This document shows positions 46,571 through 57,605 of a stretch of DNA of 64,000 nt, in pieces. The notes below the pieces were generated by a model that was not told the DNA's origin, made no database searches, and worked only from the letters and a program-made list of their open reading frames with translations. The stretch's first letter is position 1. Every line of letters starts with the position of its first letter. The translations under genes were made by a program, and so were the position numbers. The stretch comes from Pristionchus mayeri (lineage: Eukaryota > Nematoda > Chromadorea > Rhabditida > Neodiplogasteridae), in the NCBI GenBank assembly GCA_036245805.1, contig BTRK01000004.1, positions 16,616,001 through 16,680,000 on the forward strand. Direction: 5' to 3'.

Positions 46571-48085
46571 CTGAAAATAATACGATGAAGTTGGGCGTGG
46601 TAAGTTAGAAATAGCAATGCAAGAAATACAAATATTTATTATTTTTCGGCGAGAAAGTGGGAGGCTGTGAGTGCGTATGGAAATTGTTGAGTATTGCTTA
46701 GATACGCGTCATCTCTTTCAAAATAGCGCTTTCCATATCACGCAAGTCTCAAGAGCTGAATATTACTAGCGATCGAAGAAGAAGGAATAGGAAATATACG
46801 ATTTTTAGCACAACAGTGGTGACAAAAATGTCTCGATAGCGTCTATTGCGAAAACAGTTCATGTGAACAGTGCAGGAAAGTTATCGTCACCTTTAGGGAT
46901 ACCATGGAACTACCAAACTGGTCACAGTCAATATGATATTCATGCATCCTTTCCCCCAGCTGAACACGGCTATGAGCATAGAACATTGCGAAAGTGAAAT
47001 TGTTGAGAGACGGCACCCCGTCTCTCAACAATTGCACGTAAAAGAAAAAAGGCACGTTAAAGTAAAATGCACGTAAAATGGCACGTAAAAGAAAAAAGGA
47101 AAAAGGGAAGATCTCTATTCGCCACAGTCATGAATGGGACCTTAGTAGAAAGAAAGAGTAAGGAGAGGGAGAGAGGTCAGGGGAGCCATTCGCGTCCTCT
47201 TCCCTTACTTCTCTGCATGCCTGCCTCTCACCCGCGGTCTCTTAGTTGCACGCACTCTCTCGCCTTGTTTTGCTCGTCACGCAAGCGAAAGATAGCGCGT
47301 GCGAGCAGTTTTCGGAGGATTCTCTCCAAAATAAGAATAGGAAGACAAAGAAAGTAATGATTCCTCGAGGAGGAGAACAAAAACTGCTGGCATTTGATTG
47401 AAAGGACGAGAAGGGAGAGAGAAGGGGGAACGATGAGAGCGGAAGATAACGCGTGTGATTCAGCCCCAGACCCTCGTGTTTTGTCTCCGTGACTAGTACG
47501 AAACGGAACAGGATTATTATGGAAAACCTTACACGAACAGAAGAAGAAGGATACTTGGGAAATAGTTGGTGCACATTTTCAAAGGAATAGAGCCCACAAA
47601 CCCGCGACTGCTGCTGTATTCTGAAAAGAGCTTGTATGCTCTCATTGCACCTATTGACCCTCTCTCTCTTTGTTGTTGAAATTTCAAGGAGAAACGCAGC
47701 TGGCTCGCGTAAATAGAGCAAATCGCGTGAAAGTGTGGAAAGGGCGCGGAGATAGTGGCTTTGTTAAGAAAAGGAAGCTCGCATCGTTTGAAACCACGAG
47801 ACCGGAGAGCTATTCTTGTTGTTGTCCCGGTTCTCGATCGAGAACTGACTTGTTTACGCGCACTCGCCGCCAAAGGCGAGAGATGGCAGAGGGTGCAACG
47901 GAGAGAAGGAGTGGAGGGACAGTGAATGGGAAGTAAACTATCACTCACCCCATATTGTGCCTCCTTTCTCGATAGTAGCGGGCTAAATATACGCCACTCC
48001 AAGCAGTTGAATATCCATTCTTCAACGAGGGAGATGGAGAGATATTAGTATTCCGTGCCAACGAAAAAACTGATAATGAACCATT
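46571..48085. other. Intergenic upstream of the helicase
   Basis: Apart from the hairpin at 46998-47033 nothing is supported. Several 60-160 codon frames on both strands in 47.0-48.0 kb are Arg/Ser-rich, overlap each other antisense and lack splice or domain evidence. Confidence 0.5.
46998..47033. repeat. Perfect 16-bp hairpin
   Basis: AATTGTTGAGAGACGG, a 4-base loop CACC, then the exact complement. The stem is GC-balanced and perfect, and lies about 430 bp upstream of the helicase ATG. Confidence 0.7.
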
Positions 48086-48193
48086 CATAGTCGACAAAAG
48101 CTGAGGGGTCACTCTCTTCATTTCCCGAACTCTCTCATCGGTCGACCGGTCGAGAGAGTTTGGGAAATGATACCTCAGCTTTTTTCGACTATG
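48086..48193. repeat. Imperfect inverted repeat (hairpin, about 45-bp arms)
   Basis: CATAGTCGACAAAAGCTGAGG and CATTTCCCGAACTCTCTC on the left pair with GAGAGAGTTTGGGAAATG and CCTCAGCTTTTTTCGACTAT on the right. The left arm has a 12-nt block (GGTCACTCTCTT) where the right has ATA. The centre reads GGTCGACCGGTC. Confidence 0.65.
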
Positions 48194-48258
48194 AAACCAG
48201 CATAACACGTCTCTCACGAGAGATTCGAGCTGAGAGAGGGAATAGAAGGAAAATTGTG

Positions 48259-49168
48259 AAATCGGTTCTGACCAGTTTTGGGCACCTTGAGGCATGCCTG
48301 ACCGTCCCCCAAAGTCATATTTTGCATAACTCATTTTGAAGCTCGCAGCACCGGGTCGGTGATCGGCACCTCCTCCTTTCGCAGCGATTATCTCGATTCC
48401 CGTCTAACAGAATCGACATTTGTTCTGTGAGTGACCCCTACTAATTTTTCGAGCTCTATCGATCTGTACAAACCGTTTATCTTGAATGTCAATTCTAATC
48501 ATGCTACAATCATAGCCAAATTTTTCGAAAATGTAGGCAAAGGAGCAGCTCAAATTTTCACAGTGCATGCAGCGCATCAAGAGCTCTAGAATGAATAGCT
48601 TGGGCCGAAGATACGTTCTCATTGGTGTGACTTATGCCCATTTTAGTTTTCCTTATCATTTGAACTTTATTTTCAACAGAACAATTAAGTGAAAGCGATC
48701 ATTCTTGACCGCACTCTCAGATGTGAGCGGTGTACGGGTTAATTATTACGTTGAAAATAAAGTTCAAATGATAAGGAAAACTAAAATAGGCATAAGTCAC
48801 ACCAATGAGATCGTATTTTCTTCGCAAGCCATTCATTCTAGAGCTCTTGATCCGATGCATGCACTGTGAAAATTTGAGCTGCTCCTTTGCCTACATTTTC
48901 GAAAAAATCGACAATGAATGTAGTATGATTAGAATTGACATTCAAGAGAAACGGTTTGTACAGATCGATAGAGCTCGAAAAATTAGTAGGGGTCACTCAC
49001 AGAACAAATGTCGATTCTGTTAGACGGGAATCGAGATAATCGCTGCGAAAGGAGGAGGTGCCGATCACCGACCCGGTGCTACGAGCTTCAAAATGAGTTA
49101 TGCAAAATATGACTTTGGGGGACGGTCAGGCATGCCTCAAGGTGCCCAAAACTGGTCAGAACCGATTT
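48259..49168. mobile_element. Near-perfect palindrome with 419-bp arms
   Basis: The left arm 48259-48677 and right arm 48750-49168 are reverse complements of equal length with few substitutions, around a 72-bp unpaired spacer. The ends read AAATCGGTTCTGACCAG and its complement. Each arm carries the same 72-codon frame, mirrored, beginning MR(T/S)Y and ending HSQNKCRFC. No target duplication was recognised. It is a foldback-type transposon or a young inverted duplication. Confidence 0.8.
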
Positions 49169-51221
49169 CCCGATTTTCCATCCATTCCCAAAAATTGCGA
49201 TTCTAGCTCGATTCTCTCGTGAAAGGCGTGATAAAGGAATACATCAGCAGTCCAGCCATTTCAATTTTACTCGTTATTTGATCGATCAGCATCAGCTTAG
49301 CGAAACATGTGTATTGCATGTGCGATGACATTGCATTTACGAGTATCAAAGTGCGCATCATGCGCCGCAGGAAATCGCTTACAAATCCACATAGATAATG
49401 TGATTTGTCCCATGTCCATTTTAACTTTGACCAAGAAGTCATTAAATCGCATGCTGAATTTGTGGTCCCGGAAGGCTCGCAAGTTCATTCGGGCCGCAAA
49501 CAATGAAGAGATCAGGGAAGGGCTAGCAAATCCGCTTTAACTGCGGGAGTCAATCCGCCAGACACGGGAGATGCTCGCATACTCAAATTTTGCATCGACG
49601 AAAGCTCTCCCATGCGAAATTCTGCAAGAACCAGTGAAAACTTGAAGTATTCAGGCCTTTAGCGATTTTCTATTCTTATCAGCGCCAAGGTTTGAGCACC
49701 GTGCAATCTTTGAAACGCGTGCTCCTAATCACCACTGTTAACGTGTCTGTGGTCAAACAAACCTAGGGACGGCCTCTGTCTTTGTGCCATTCTCTCCAGA
49801 GGAGTACTCCGGTTCTGCCCTCTCTATCCAAGAGACGGGGGAGACGGTGGCTTTATCAACTTATCCGCCCTTCTGACGCCCCCTTGAGCTTGCACTTGAC
49901 TGATTTTGTGATCTTATCCACGACTTTTCTCAGTGCATATTTTGCTATTGATCCCTTACTTGTACGTTGCCTGAGGCGTAAGTTCCGTAAATCATACAGA
50001 TTTAGCCATTGTATGTTTTTGGCGACAGCTTCCATGTATGCATGAATCTTGAATTACTCGATAGAGCGATTAGAGCGTTTCACCCATTCTGAAGTTGTGA
50101 ACTCCCCCGTCCTAGATGTATTTGCAATGTGGGAGAATGGAAACCTAAGCGCTGACATGAACTCTGATGTTTGGAAGTAGGCGGTGGGGTTACACAACCG
50201 CGCGGGTAAACTTTGTCGACGTGTGCGCACTCTCTGGCCCACAATTCGACACAAACCTCAACGACTTTCTCGAATTTCGAATCGCAGTAGACGCGATTCA
50301 GACAGGGCGGGGATTTCCTGGAAACATCCCCCTCTATCCGATTGTGTGGACATTCTCTGTAGTCGCATTGCGCAGAAGGGAGGTCGTGGGAATTTACCCT
50401 CCTCATTTCTCGTATAGGCGCTACCTGTACATGGTGTGTCTCCTTTCGTCTCTTATTTTAAAGAATACTCTCCAATTAAATATGGGATTCAGAGAGCTAC
50501 TTCCGCTTTTGTTCTTGATAGATTCTTCCGCAGGCCCAACGATACTCCGCCTTAAGTGCGTGGTTCTATTAACATTTTATGAGATATCTCATGGTTGTAT
50601 GCGGATCACAAATGAACTGCCCACTTCAGCCTAACACACCCTTTCCTCTTCCGAGCAACTTGTTGATCTACAATGATCTCACGTCGGTTCGGTTTGCCTA
50701 ACCCGTCGTCATTCAAGTGCCTCACTGTCGTCTCACTTCACCCCATATCCGGTAGTAGACTCTCCTGGGAAAATGACGAATTTCTGCCGCTTCCGAGTCG
50801 ACCCGATCATCTTACCCCAGCTCGTTCTATAATTCACCAGCAGCCATCAGAATCGTCCTCGACGAAAATAACCTCCGGGCAAATAGTTGTAGCTGTTTGC
50901 TGGGGGAGTGAAGCGGGGCAGTCTCTGCGAGTACCTCAGTATCTGCTCTCTCTCCAGTGTCTCTCCTCCCTCTCCTGATCCCATCCTCTCTCCCTCCCCG
51001 TTACTTGTGTGCGCAACAAACTCCGTGCTCGCATGCCATCTCCTCTCACTCATCTCACCTCCTCGACTCTCCTTCCACTCCCCCCCCCTGTTCAGAAGAA
51101 AATGACAGAAGATACGTCAATCATTACGGAAAGGAATAGCATTGCGTCATCCATTAGGCATTGCATGCCATCTTGCACATATCCCTTACATACGTCAGGT
51201 CTGGTCGAGAGGAAAATATTA
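49169..51221. other. Intergenic, one weak open frame
   Basis: A 155-codon plus frame at 50167-50634 and a Cys-containing 108-codon minus frame at 50080-50406 overlap. Neither has a known domain, and codon usage does not clearly favour either. CT-rich tracts occupy 50.9-51.1 kb. No gene is called. Confidence 0.4.
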
Positions 51222-51222
51222 G

Positions 51223-52117
51223 GTTGATTCACAAGTTTCGCTCCATTTTCACGCCTGAAGTTTTTCAACTATAATTTGCTTCGAACTTTAACAAATCTCC
51301 CATTCCTTTTTGCGTGATATTAGTGCATGTGCGCTCTCCATAGCGCACCTATACTCATACGTGATCAATCGATTCTACTGGAATGTCAAGGATCGAAATG
51401 CCACAAACTTGATATTTGGCACAGCCAATTTGATGGAATGGTACTCATTGCGTAATCATGATAGCGCCACAAAAACGCTATTTTCGTAAAGTATTTCACA
51501 TGGACATTCTCATAGTAGACGTGCATCGGATCAGCCTTGAAACTGCCTGACCAGATAGGCAGGAATTTCATAGTTTTGAATTCTTGAATATTGCGAAATT
51601 TGTTTCTTGAAGCTGCGCATTTCTGATGAACGAGCTAATGGTCTTAAATTTATCAGAAGTGGAAGAGCATATCATGTGGATGCTACCACTAAATAATTGT
51701 GGAGATTCAGCATTCCATTCAAAAGCCACATTTTGGAATAATCGCAAAAGTGAAATTTGATTACCAGTTTCGCTAATTTTCACTATGCGCGCTCCTCGAG
51801 AGAGTCTGAAATTCCGTTTTCAAGTGTTTATCGGAAACAATGACGCTCACTTACTGACTTCACAAAAATACAGCGATTGTATCACATTCGTTTTGTTTAA
51901 GCGGCGGCTTGAACACACTACTCAAAAACCGGTCAATTCGTCACTTTTTCGAAAAATATTTTTTACTGCGGAACGAAGTGGAGTTGATTAACATAAAACA
52001 AATAATTTATGTGCACCTATTGTCACTCAAATTATGCCAAAGTAGTCATGAACACAAGCGAACCACAAGCGAGTAATCTATAGAAATGTCTTGGAGCGAA
52101 ACTTATGAATCAACCTA
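51223..52117. mobile_element. Mariner-like element, non-autonomous
   Basis: The left end TTAGGTTGATTCACAAGTTT and the right end complement to TTAGGTTGATTCATAAGTTT, continuing with CGCTCCA on both sides, about 27 bp. Both ends are preceded by TA (TATTAGG..CCTAATA). The interior of about 840 bp encodes no recognisable transposase. The TIR resembles that of 3057-4314 (TTAGGTTG....CA/TAAGTTT), so both may answer to related transposases. Confidence 0.75.
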
Positions 52118-52554
52118 ATATTTGTTTCTCAAGCCGCCGTCATTTTCATTTCGTTTGCATTTCCCTCGCGTGAGCTCGATATTCGTATCGAATTTCGCTC
52201 GAATTTTACGCAATATTCCTCGTTGCTTCTCCCTACTTCTCCTTGTCTGCTTGATGAGCAACAACTCACATGGCAGCTCTTCCCTGTTTATTTCTGTGCT
52301 CACGCATCCATGTTTGGCGCGAGACTTGGTCGTTGGCTTATGGCACAGGGAAGGAAGGAGAGCCAGTGCCTGGGGGCCACGAGAGGCGAGAGGGTAGATG
52401 GATATCCGAGATCGTGGCGCTGGGCAAACTAACCATTGCGGGTGGAGAGCGGCGGCTGGCGAAACAGACGTGACCTATTGTGCACCCATGGCTCCTCTTT
52501 GTCGCTTGCCATCGATTCTTCGAGCTATTTTCGCAAATCCTCTCATCTTTTACG

Positions 52555-55329
52555 ATGCGAACCGTCATTTCCTGCGTGGGTTTACCGATATTGACTGTTA
52601 TTGCGCCCGGCGAAGTCGATTTCCTTGTCCAAAATTGTCTGTTTTCGCTGCGTATTTACCGAGAAAATGCGATGTCAATTCAGATGATGTTCAACGACGA
52701 CGTGCATCAGACGAACGAACAGTTTCCCTCAGGTTGGCGTAATTTTCTAATTATTTTTAAATATTTTACTTAAATATTTGAGCTGAAATAAGCAAAATTT
52801 GTCGAAATTAAATATTTTTCAGGCGCAATCGTCGTCATTGTGGTAGCCGCTCTAGCCATTTCATCAGTACTCGTCACATTAGTTTGCCTTGCCATCAATT
52901 CGAGGAGGAGGAGAAGAAACCAGGTTGGTTGATTGAATGTTGCGAAATAGCTAGGAAATGCGATTTGACCATGTTTAATTACTGACGAACTACTTTTGGG
53001 TTCTAAGACGACTTGGGTGTATGAGAAGGTTGCTGTCACCCTCAGTTGACTAAGGAGAGATCAGAGAGGCTGAGAAGATCTCGGCGCAATTTCCCCTTGC
53101 TCCACTGACTAATCGAAACTTTTCGAAACAACTGAACTGCATTCCTTGACTCAATGACGTCTGAAAGGGACGAATTTCCTGTTCATTTTGACATCTCTAA
53201 TCTTACTGTTCCGTTGCTCCACTGTTTCTCTTGTCTCGGCTGTTCTTTCTGCGGCTTTCCCGTAACCCCTCATAACCGTGACAAGAGAGAAGAAAATCGG
53301 CAAGACTTTTGGCACTTACTCTCAGTTTCCTCAGCGAGCGAGGGTAAACAGAGGCGCGCGAGAAAACGCGCCTCATGCTACTCTGAACTCGCGCTTGTTT
53401 GTACACTCTTCTCACGACACGGCGTTTCTTGTCGGCTTCCCGACGTCAGAGGCCACGCAGGGCCAATGATGGGCATACATCTGGGCTGTGCAAAAATTCC
53501 TGGATATCTCATTTCACACTCTCGTCGGTCAGAGAAAACGAGAGAGCATTGCGAAACGAGAGGTCGAGATTTTTTTCACTGCACAGCCCAGAAATAGGCT
53601 CTGGCAGCTCTAGCAATGCACAATTCTCACCATTTCAGATTATTACTCTTTTCAGTGAGAAAGATAGTGATGAAAGGGGGAAATGCCTGGGGGAAGCGCG
53701 TGACAAACAGAGAAAATTGGTTGAAATTGGAGAAGCTCAGACAATGGCACACAAATTTCGCTTTCGCTACAATAAAATGATGATTGTGATTTGTCGTAGT
53801 TTCTTGCTAAATTGGCTGCATCTGGGCCAGCGAAACAAGTTGGCGAAATTTGATTGGTGAATGAAGAAAATTGCAGCAACTGCCCGACCTCCTCCGGCAT
53901 CCGCCGATCATCTTCGCTCCGCCCTCGCAAGTCCATCCGGCCACCCTTGAGATGCCCACCTACTACATCACCCAAGTGAGCTTTCACTCAGGCGTACTTC
54001 ATTATGCTCGCTCACGAGTAGACTTTCAAAAGGAATTAAAGAACTAGCATATTCATATGGAAATTACTCTCCGGTCTCTTCATTTTGTGCTCTCTTTCCA
54101 TTTCGGAGCGGTCAATTATCTTTAAAAATGAGCTAGTTCATTAGTTCCTTTTGAAAGACTACTCACGTGCTCACACTGATCCGTATTTCCCGAACTTCGA
54201 GCGTCGTACACTCCAAATTCATTGACCATTGCATTCCATTTATCTCATTATATTTTTCTCACATGGTCACCTGTAAAATTCTCGAAAAAATCGCATTGTC
54301 ACACAAACATTAATGATTCATTTTCGTTTTTTGACGATTCGTCGAGTTGATTTCATTTTATGTCCTTGTACGAAAGTGAATTTCCAGAATGGCGTTCCGA
54401 AGCCGATCAACCTCGAGGCTCCTCCCACGTATGAGGAGGCAATGAGCGCGCCCACCAGTCCGGTTCCACTTGCTGTGAGTTACTCTTTAGAGCGGGTGTC
54501 GCTAGTTCTTTCTAAGTCACACAACCTTTCGCTCTTTAACGAGCGAACGGAAAAAGGTATACTGAAACCGAGAGAAAAACATTCCTCGATGTAACTAGGG
54601 AAACGCTGAAGGTTGCTGCCAAGCATTTGCTGACAGTTGAAGTGTATTTGCTTTTGTTCTCTAAAAGCCATTTGAAGTATGATCTCGAAATAGATAAATA
54701 CTCAGAGGGAATTGATGTGGAGTGAGCATACAAGAGATAGAAGGGGGAATAATTGCTATCATTTTCAGTCGCCTGGAGCAGTCTCTACCATTGCCGTTGA
54801 TGGAGTCGCTCCTCCGCCCACTCCGAGGACGCGACTGAGCATCGAGATCGAGCGAAACGCGATGCAGCAGAGATTGTGAGTACTTGTTTTTATCCCGCTT
54901 TCATCAGATTCACGTCTAGTATGCATTGTATGATTCCTTCTCGCAACCTGGTTCGACGTGAATTATGCATAATCTGAATTGATAGAACGAGGAAACAAAA
55001 GTGAGGATAGATTCATGTCTCACTGTTGAGTACGGACGCACTGGCTAGAACTCGGCTTGGGAGTTATGCGCATGAAACCGCTTATGGAATGCGCAAGAGC
55101 ATTCCATCGCCACGTTCTATATCACGTTCTCATTCATTGCTCAATTGCTTATTTGCCTGCGTCTCTCCACTCTCTCATTCGACATGGCGTCAATTTCGTA
55201 CCACCCAGCACATCACGCTCGTTGTTTACTGAAAAAAACATAGCAATTGATGAAAATACCGGTGTTTCATCATGATTTTTCAGGTCATCCCTGCCTCCGG
55301 AAGATCGTCCCTCCACCTCCCGAGTGTAA
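52555..55329 (+). CDS. Single-pass membrane protein with PPxY motif
   Basis: Six exons (52555-52732, 52823-52923, 53877-53975, 54388-54474, 54769-54875, 55284-55329) join in consistent phases to a 205-residue protein. Residues 1-17 look like a signal peptide (MRTVISCVGLPILTVIA). A short ectodomain follows, then a membrane segment AIVVIVVAALAISSVLVTLV and a basic stop-transfer RRRRRNQ. The cytosolic tail is Pro-rich and contains APPTYEEAM, a PPxY ligand for WW domains of NEDD4-type ubiquitin ligases (known motif), and ends PSTSRV. The layout resembles small PPxY trafficking adaptors. No family name can be given. Introns 2 and 3 contain small inverted-repeat elements. AATAAA lies at 55480-55485. 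Confidence 0.75.
53480..53592. repeat. 113-bp inverted-repeat element in an intron
   Basis: TCTGGGCTGTGCA at 53480-53492 and its complement at 53580-53592 bound a short sequence in intron 2 of the PPxY protein gene. It resembles a very small MITE. Confidence 0.5.
54016..54164. mobile_element. 149-bp MITE in an intron
   Basis: 33-bp inverted ends with four mismatches (GAGTAGACTTTCAAAAGGAA and complement), in intron 3 of the PPxY protein gene. Confidence 0.6.
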
Positions 55330-55505
55330 TTCAGCTCCTCTCGTCTCCCATCCTCCTCCTCACCTCAGCTCAATGGGTGTCACCGGTGCAATGCATACAC
55401 AGTTCCCCAGTCAACGGGTCAATACTAAACGCTTTCTCGACAATTCCCCACGCATTTGTGTTGCCTACGTTATAGTAGAAATAAAGTGATCCCAAAGAAC
55501 ATCCC

Positions 55506-56355
55506 ATGAGTCGAATAAAAATAATTACACAACATTCTGAAAAGATTGCCGTCCCGAAACGACAGGATAAAACGGAAGGGAGGGTTTGGGGTTCGCACAC
55601 AATGTTGTTCATCGTCGTACTTTGCGCAATGGCGATGTTGGTGCAGGTTCGAATTCTAGATTTCGCGATAAGTTTCCGATTCACACAGGCGCAAAAGGCA
55701 ACTAACGATCAGCTGAGCGAGATTAAGGCCAAGATTGCTCATCTCGAATCGCTCCTTGATGGTTTGTCTGGCCATTTCGTACCTCTTTCCCACCTAAGAA
55801 TGACGCTTGAAGCGCTACAAACTATGCTTTTCTAACGACGATGCGTAACCATGCCAACAGTACCCAACACCTCAAGTCACATTCCCAGATGCAAAGGAGC
55901 CCGGGATGTTGACAGACCGAGGCGCCCATGGAAGACATCGACGCCTGTCGAAGAAGGAGGTCGTCGATAAGGGTGACGGTGAGAGGCTTCCCGAACTCAA
56001 CGTTGAGCATGTCTACATGGATGCGGTTTGGAAGAGGGATGCTTACGATCAGGAAATGGGCCGCGCTCGAGTGAAGAGATGCGGAAGATGCGGCTCGCGT
56101 CGAGCAGGTTCGAGATGGGATTGATACTCGTCCAAATCTCCTCGTTTCCCATGCTATCTCGCTCTGTCTGACCGGTGAGAGTGCGAAGAGAATTAAGTAG
56201 GAACACTAGTCTGGCTGTGGTGAAATCAAGCGAACGCATTGAACGACCGGGACAAATACAAGTTTAAATGGGCATCATTGACAGGTCGTCCACCCGGAAT
56301 TCCGCCGCCTGGCTGGAAACCAAAAACTACAGCAACGGCACTGTCTACGGGCTAA
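55506..56355 (+). CDS. Type II membrane/secreted protein with short coiled coil
   Basis: Four exons (55506-55646, 55689-55778, 55861-56107, 56285-56355) give 182 residues in perfect phase. An N-terminal basic stretch precedes a membrane anchor MLFIVVLCAMAMLVQ. A short coiled-coil-like segment follows (NDQLSEIKAKIAHLESLLDG), then a basic region with GRHRRLSKKEVVDK, a Cys pair in KRCGRCGSRR, and a Pro-rich end RPPGIPPPGWKPK. The anchor-coiled coil-basic layout recalls cuticle collagens, but no Gly-X-Y repeats exist, so it is not a collagen. It starts 177 bp after the previous gene's stop on the same strand; the two could be an operon, though no SL2-like spacer was identified. The first intron is only 42 nt. 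Confidence 0.6.
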
Positions 56356-56974
56356 AACTGCTAAAGCGGTTCGCTGCTCACTCCAACGCGCGGCTCATTT
56401 ACTCAACTTCTCTCGATAAACTCGATCTTTTACTCTTTCGGGGAACTGCTGTGACTCACGCGTGGGAGTACGGCGAATTCCTAGTGAGCTGTCGCACTCG
56501 ACCTAGCTCGGAGAGATCGAATATCCTGCTTGATTGATTGGGAAAGGGCGCATTGGGCGAACGTCCATCCTGGTCACACATCCTCCTCCTAGTCGGAGTA
56601 TTGCACTTTCACTTTCAACCGAAAAAAGAACTCGCCTCATGACTTGTGAAGTAAACAAGCCCAGGCCTAGAAGTCAATGTGACTATACTTCATGAAAATG
56701 GTGAGAATGTAAGAGGCTACAAAAGGAGGAACAGATCACACTGTGACCATCCCGATGCTGACATCATACTCGGTCACATATCTCGCATCCGATCTCGGCG
56801 GTTCGGCTAGCGCCGCAGCTAAACAGTTACGTAGCGAGTTCAGCGCCGACCGATCTCTTCCTTTTCCCGTTCGTTTTGCCGAACTTTCGATTTCCTCTCT
56901 CTCTCTCAATCTCCCATTCGCTCGCTTTCACAGTTCGCTGAGGAGATCACTGCTACGCCCACCCACTCCCATCC
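56356..56974. other. Intergenic / promoter region
   Basis: No coding evidence. It lies upstream of the TATA box of the antimicrobial peptide gene. Confidence 0.4.
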
Positions 56975-56980
56975 TATAAA
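56975..56980 (+). promoter_or_regulatory. TATA box of the YGGYG peptide gene
   Basis: TATAAA lies 46 bp upstream of the ATG at 57021. Confidence 0.7.
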
Positions 56981-57020
56981 GGTCGATCACCGGGGATGAG
57001 AAGCCAACAGATCGTTCACC

Positions 57021-57392
57021 ATGAGCCTTCTCTCCTCTCTCGTCTGCCTTCTCGTCGTTATCTGTCTCGCCTCGGTCGCCTTCGCTCAGTGGGGCTACGG
57101 AGGATACGGTGGATATGGAGGATACGGTAAGCAGCCATCGATTCCAGTAGAGTATTATATCGTTGCAAGGGCATCCCGAGAATTTAACTCTTTGTCAATT
57201 TGTCCGGTCAATTTTAATTGGAATCAGGAAACCGTTTCCTTTTTTGAACCAGCTCTTGTAACCTGGTTGTTTATTTGGGAAATTTCAGGACACCACCACC
57301 ACCACGGCCCCTACGGAGGATACGGCAGATACGGAGGATGGGGAAGACCATACGGAGGATACGGAGGATACGGAGGATGGGGCAAGAAGTAG
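57021..57392 (+). CDS. Gly/Tyr-rich antimicrobial peptide, NLP-29/NLP-31-like
   Basis: Two exons (57021-57126, 57289-57392) encode 69 residues. A signal peptide ends at AFA, followed by QWGYGGYGGYGGYG. After the phase-1 intron come HHHHHGPYGGYGRYGGWG, RPYGGYGGYGGWG and a final KK. A pyroGlu-forming Gln after the signal and YGGYG/GGWG repeats are features of C. elegans NLP-24 to NLP-34 and caenacin peptides, made in the epidermis on fungal infection or wounding (known). Membership here is inferred from composition and layout. The pentahistidine block at the exon junction is unusual and could bind metal. A strong TATA box and a short leader suggest high, inducible expression. Confidence 0.85.
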   Translation: MSLLSSLVCLLVVICLASVAFAQWGYGGYGGYGGYGKQPSIPVEYYIVARASREFNSLSICPVNFNWNQETVSFFEPALVTWLFIWEISGHHHHHGPYGGYGRYGGWGRPYGGYGGYGGWGKK

Positions 57393-57457
57393 ACGGGCCC
57401 TCGACGTGTACACACTATGTATCGACTCTAAGTCTGACAAGGATCTCAAGTATCCGC

Positions 57458-57463
57458 AATAAA
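57458..57463 (+). terminator. Polyadenylation signal of the YGGYG peptide gene
   Basis: AATAAA lies 66 bp after the stop. Confidence 0.7.
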
Positions 57464-57605
57464 GCCTTTTTTTCTTCTGTTTATTGCGCATACAGTGAAT
57501 GGTCATCGAAAATATGTGAAGAAAATATTTATTTTCTTATCGTTATAGTTAAATATGAAATCAATAGATTATCACACATCGATCGTCGAGAGACACTCCC
57601 GTCGT

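Noticed and set aside
47067..48002. Several Arg/Ser-rich frames on both strands
   Set aside because: Mutually overlapping, low complexity, no splice or domain support.
48404..49023. Two 72-codon frames (48404-48622 minus, 48805-49023 plus) encoding almost the same protein
   Set aside because: They are mirror copies in palindrome arms, with no domain, no start context and no splice evidence.
50080..50634. Overlapping 155-codon plus and 108-codon minus frames
   Set aside because: Neither has a domain, signal peptide or consistent introns, and they exclude each other.
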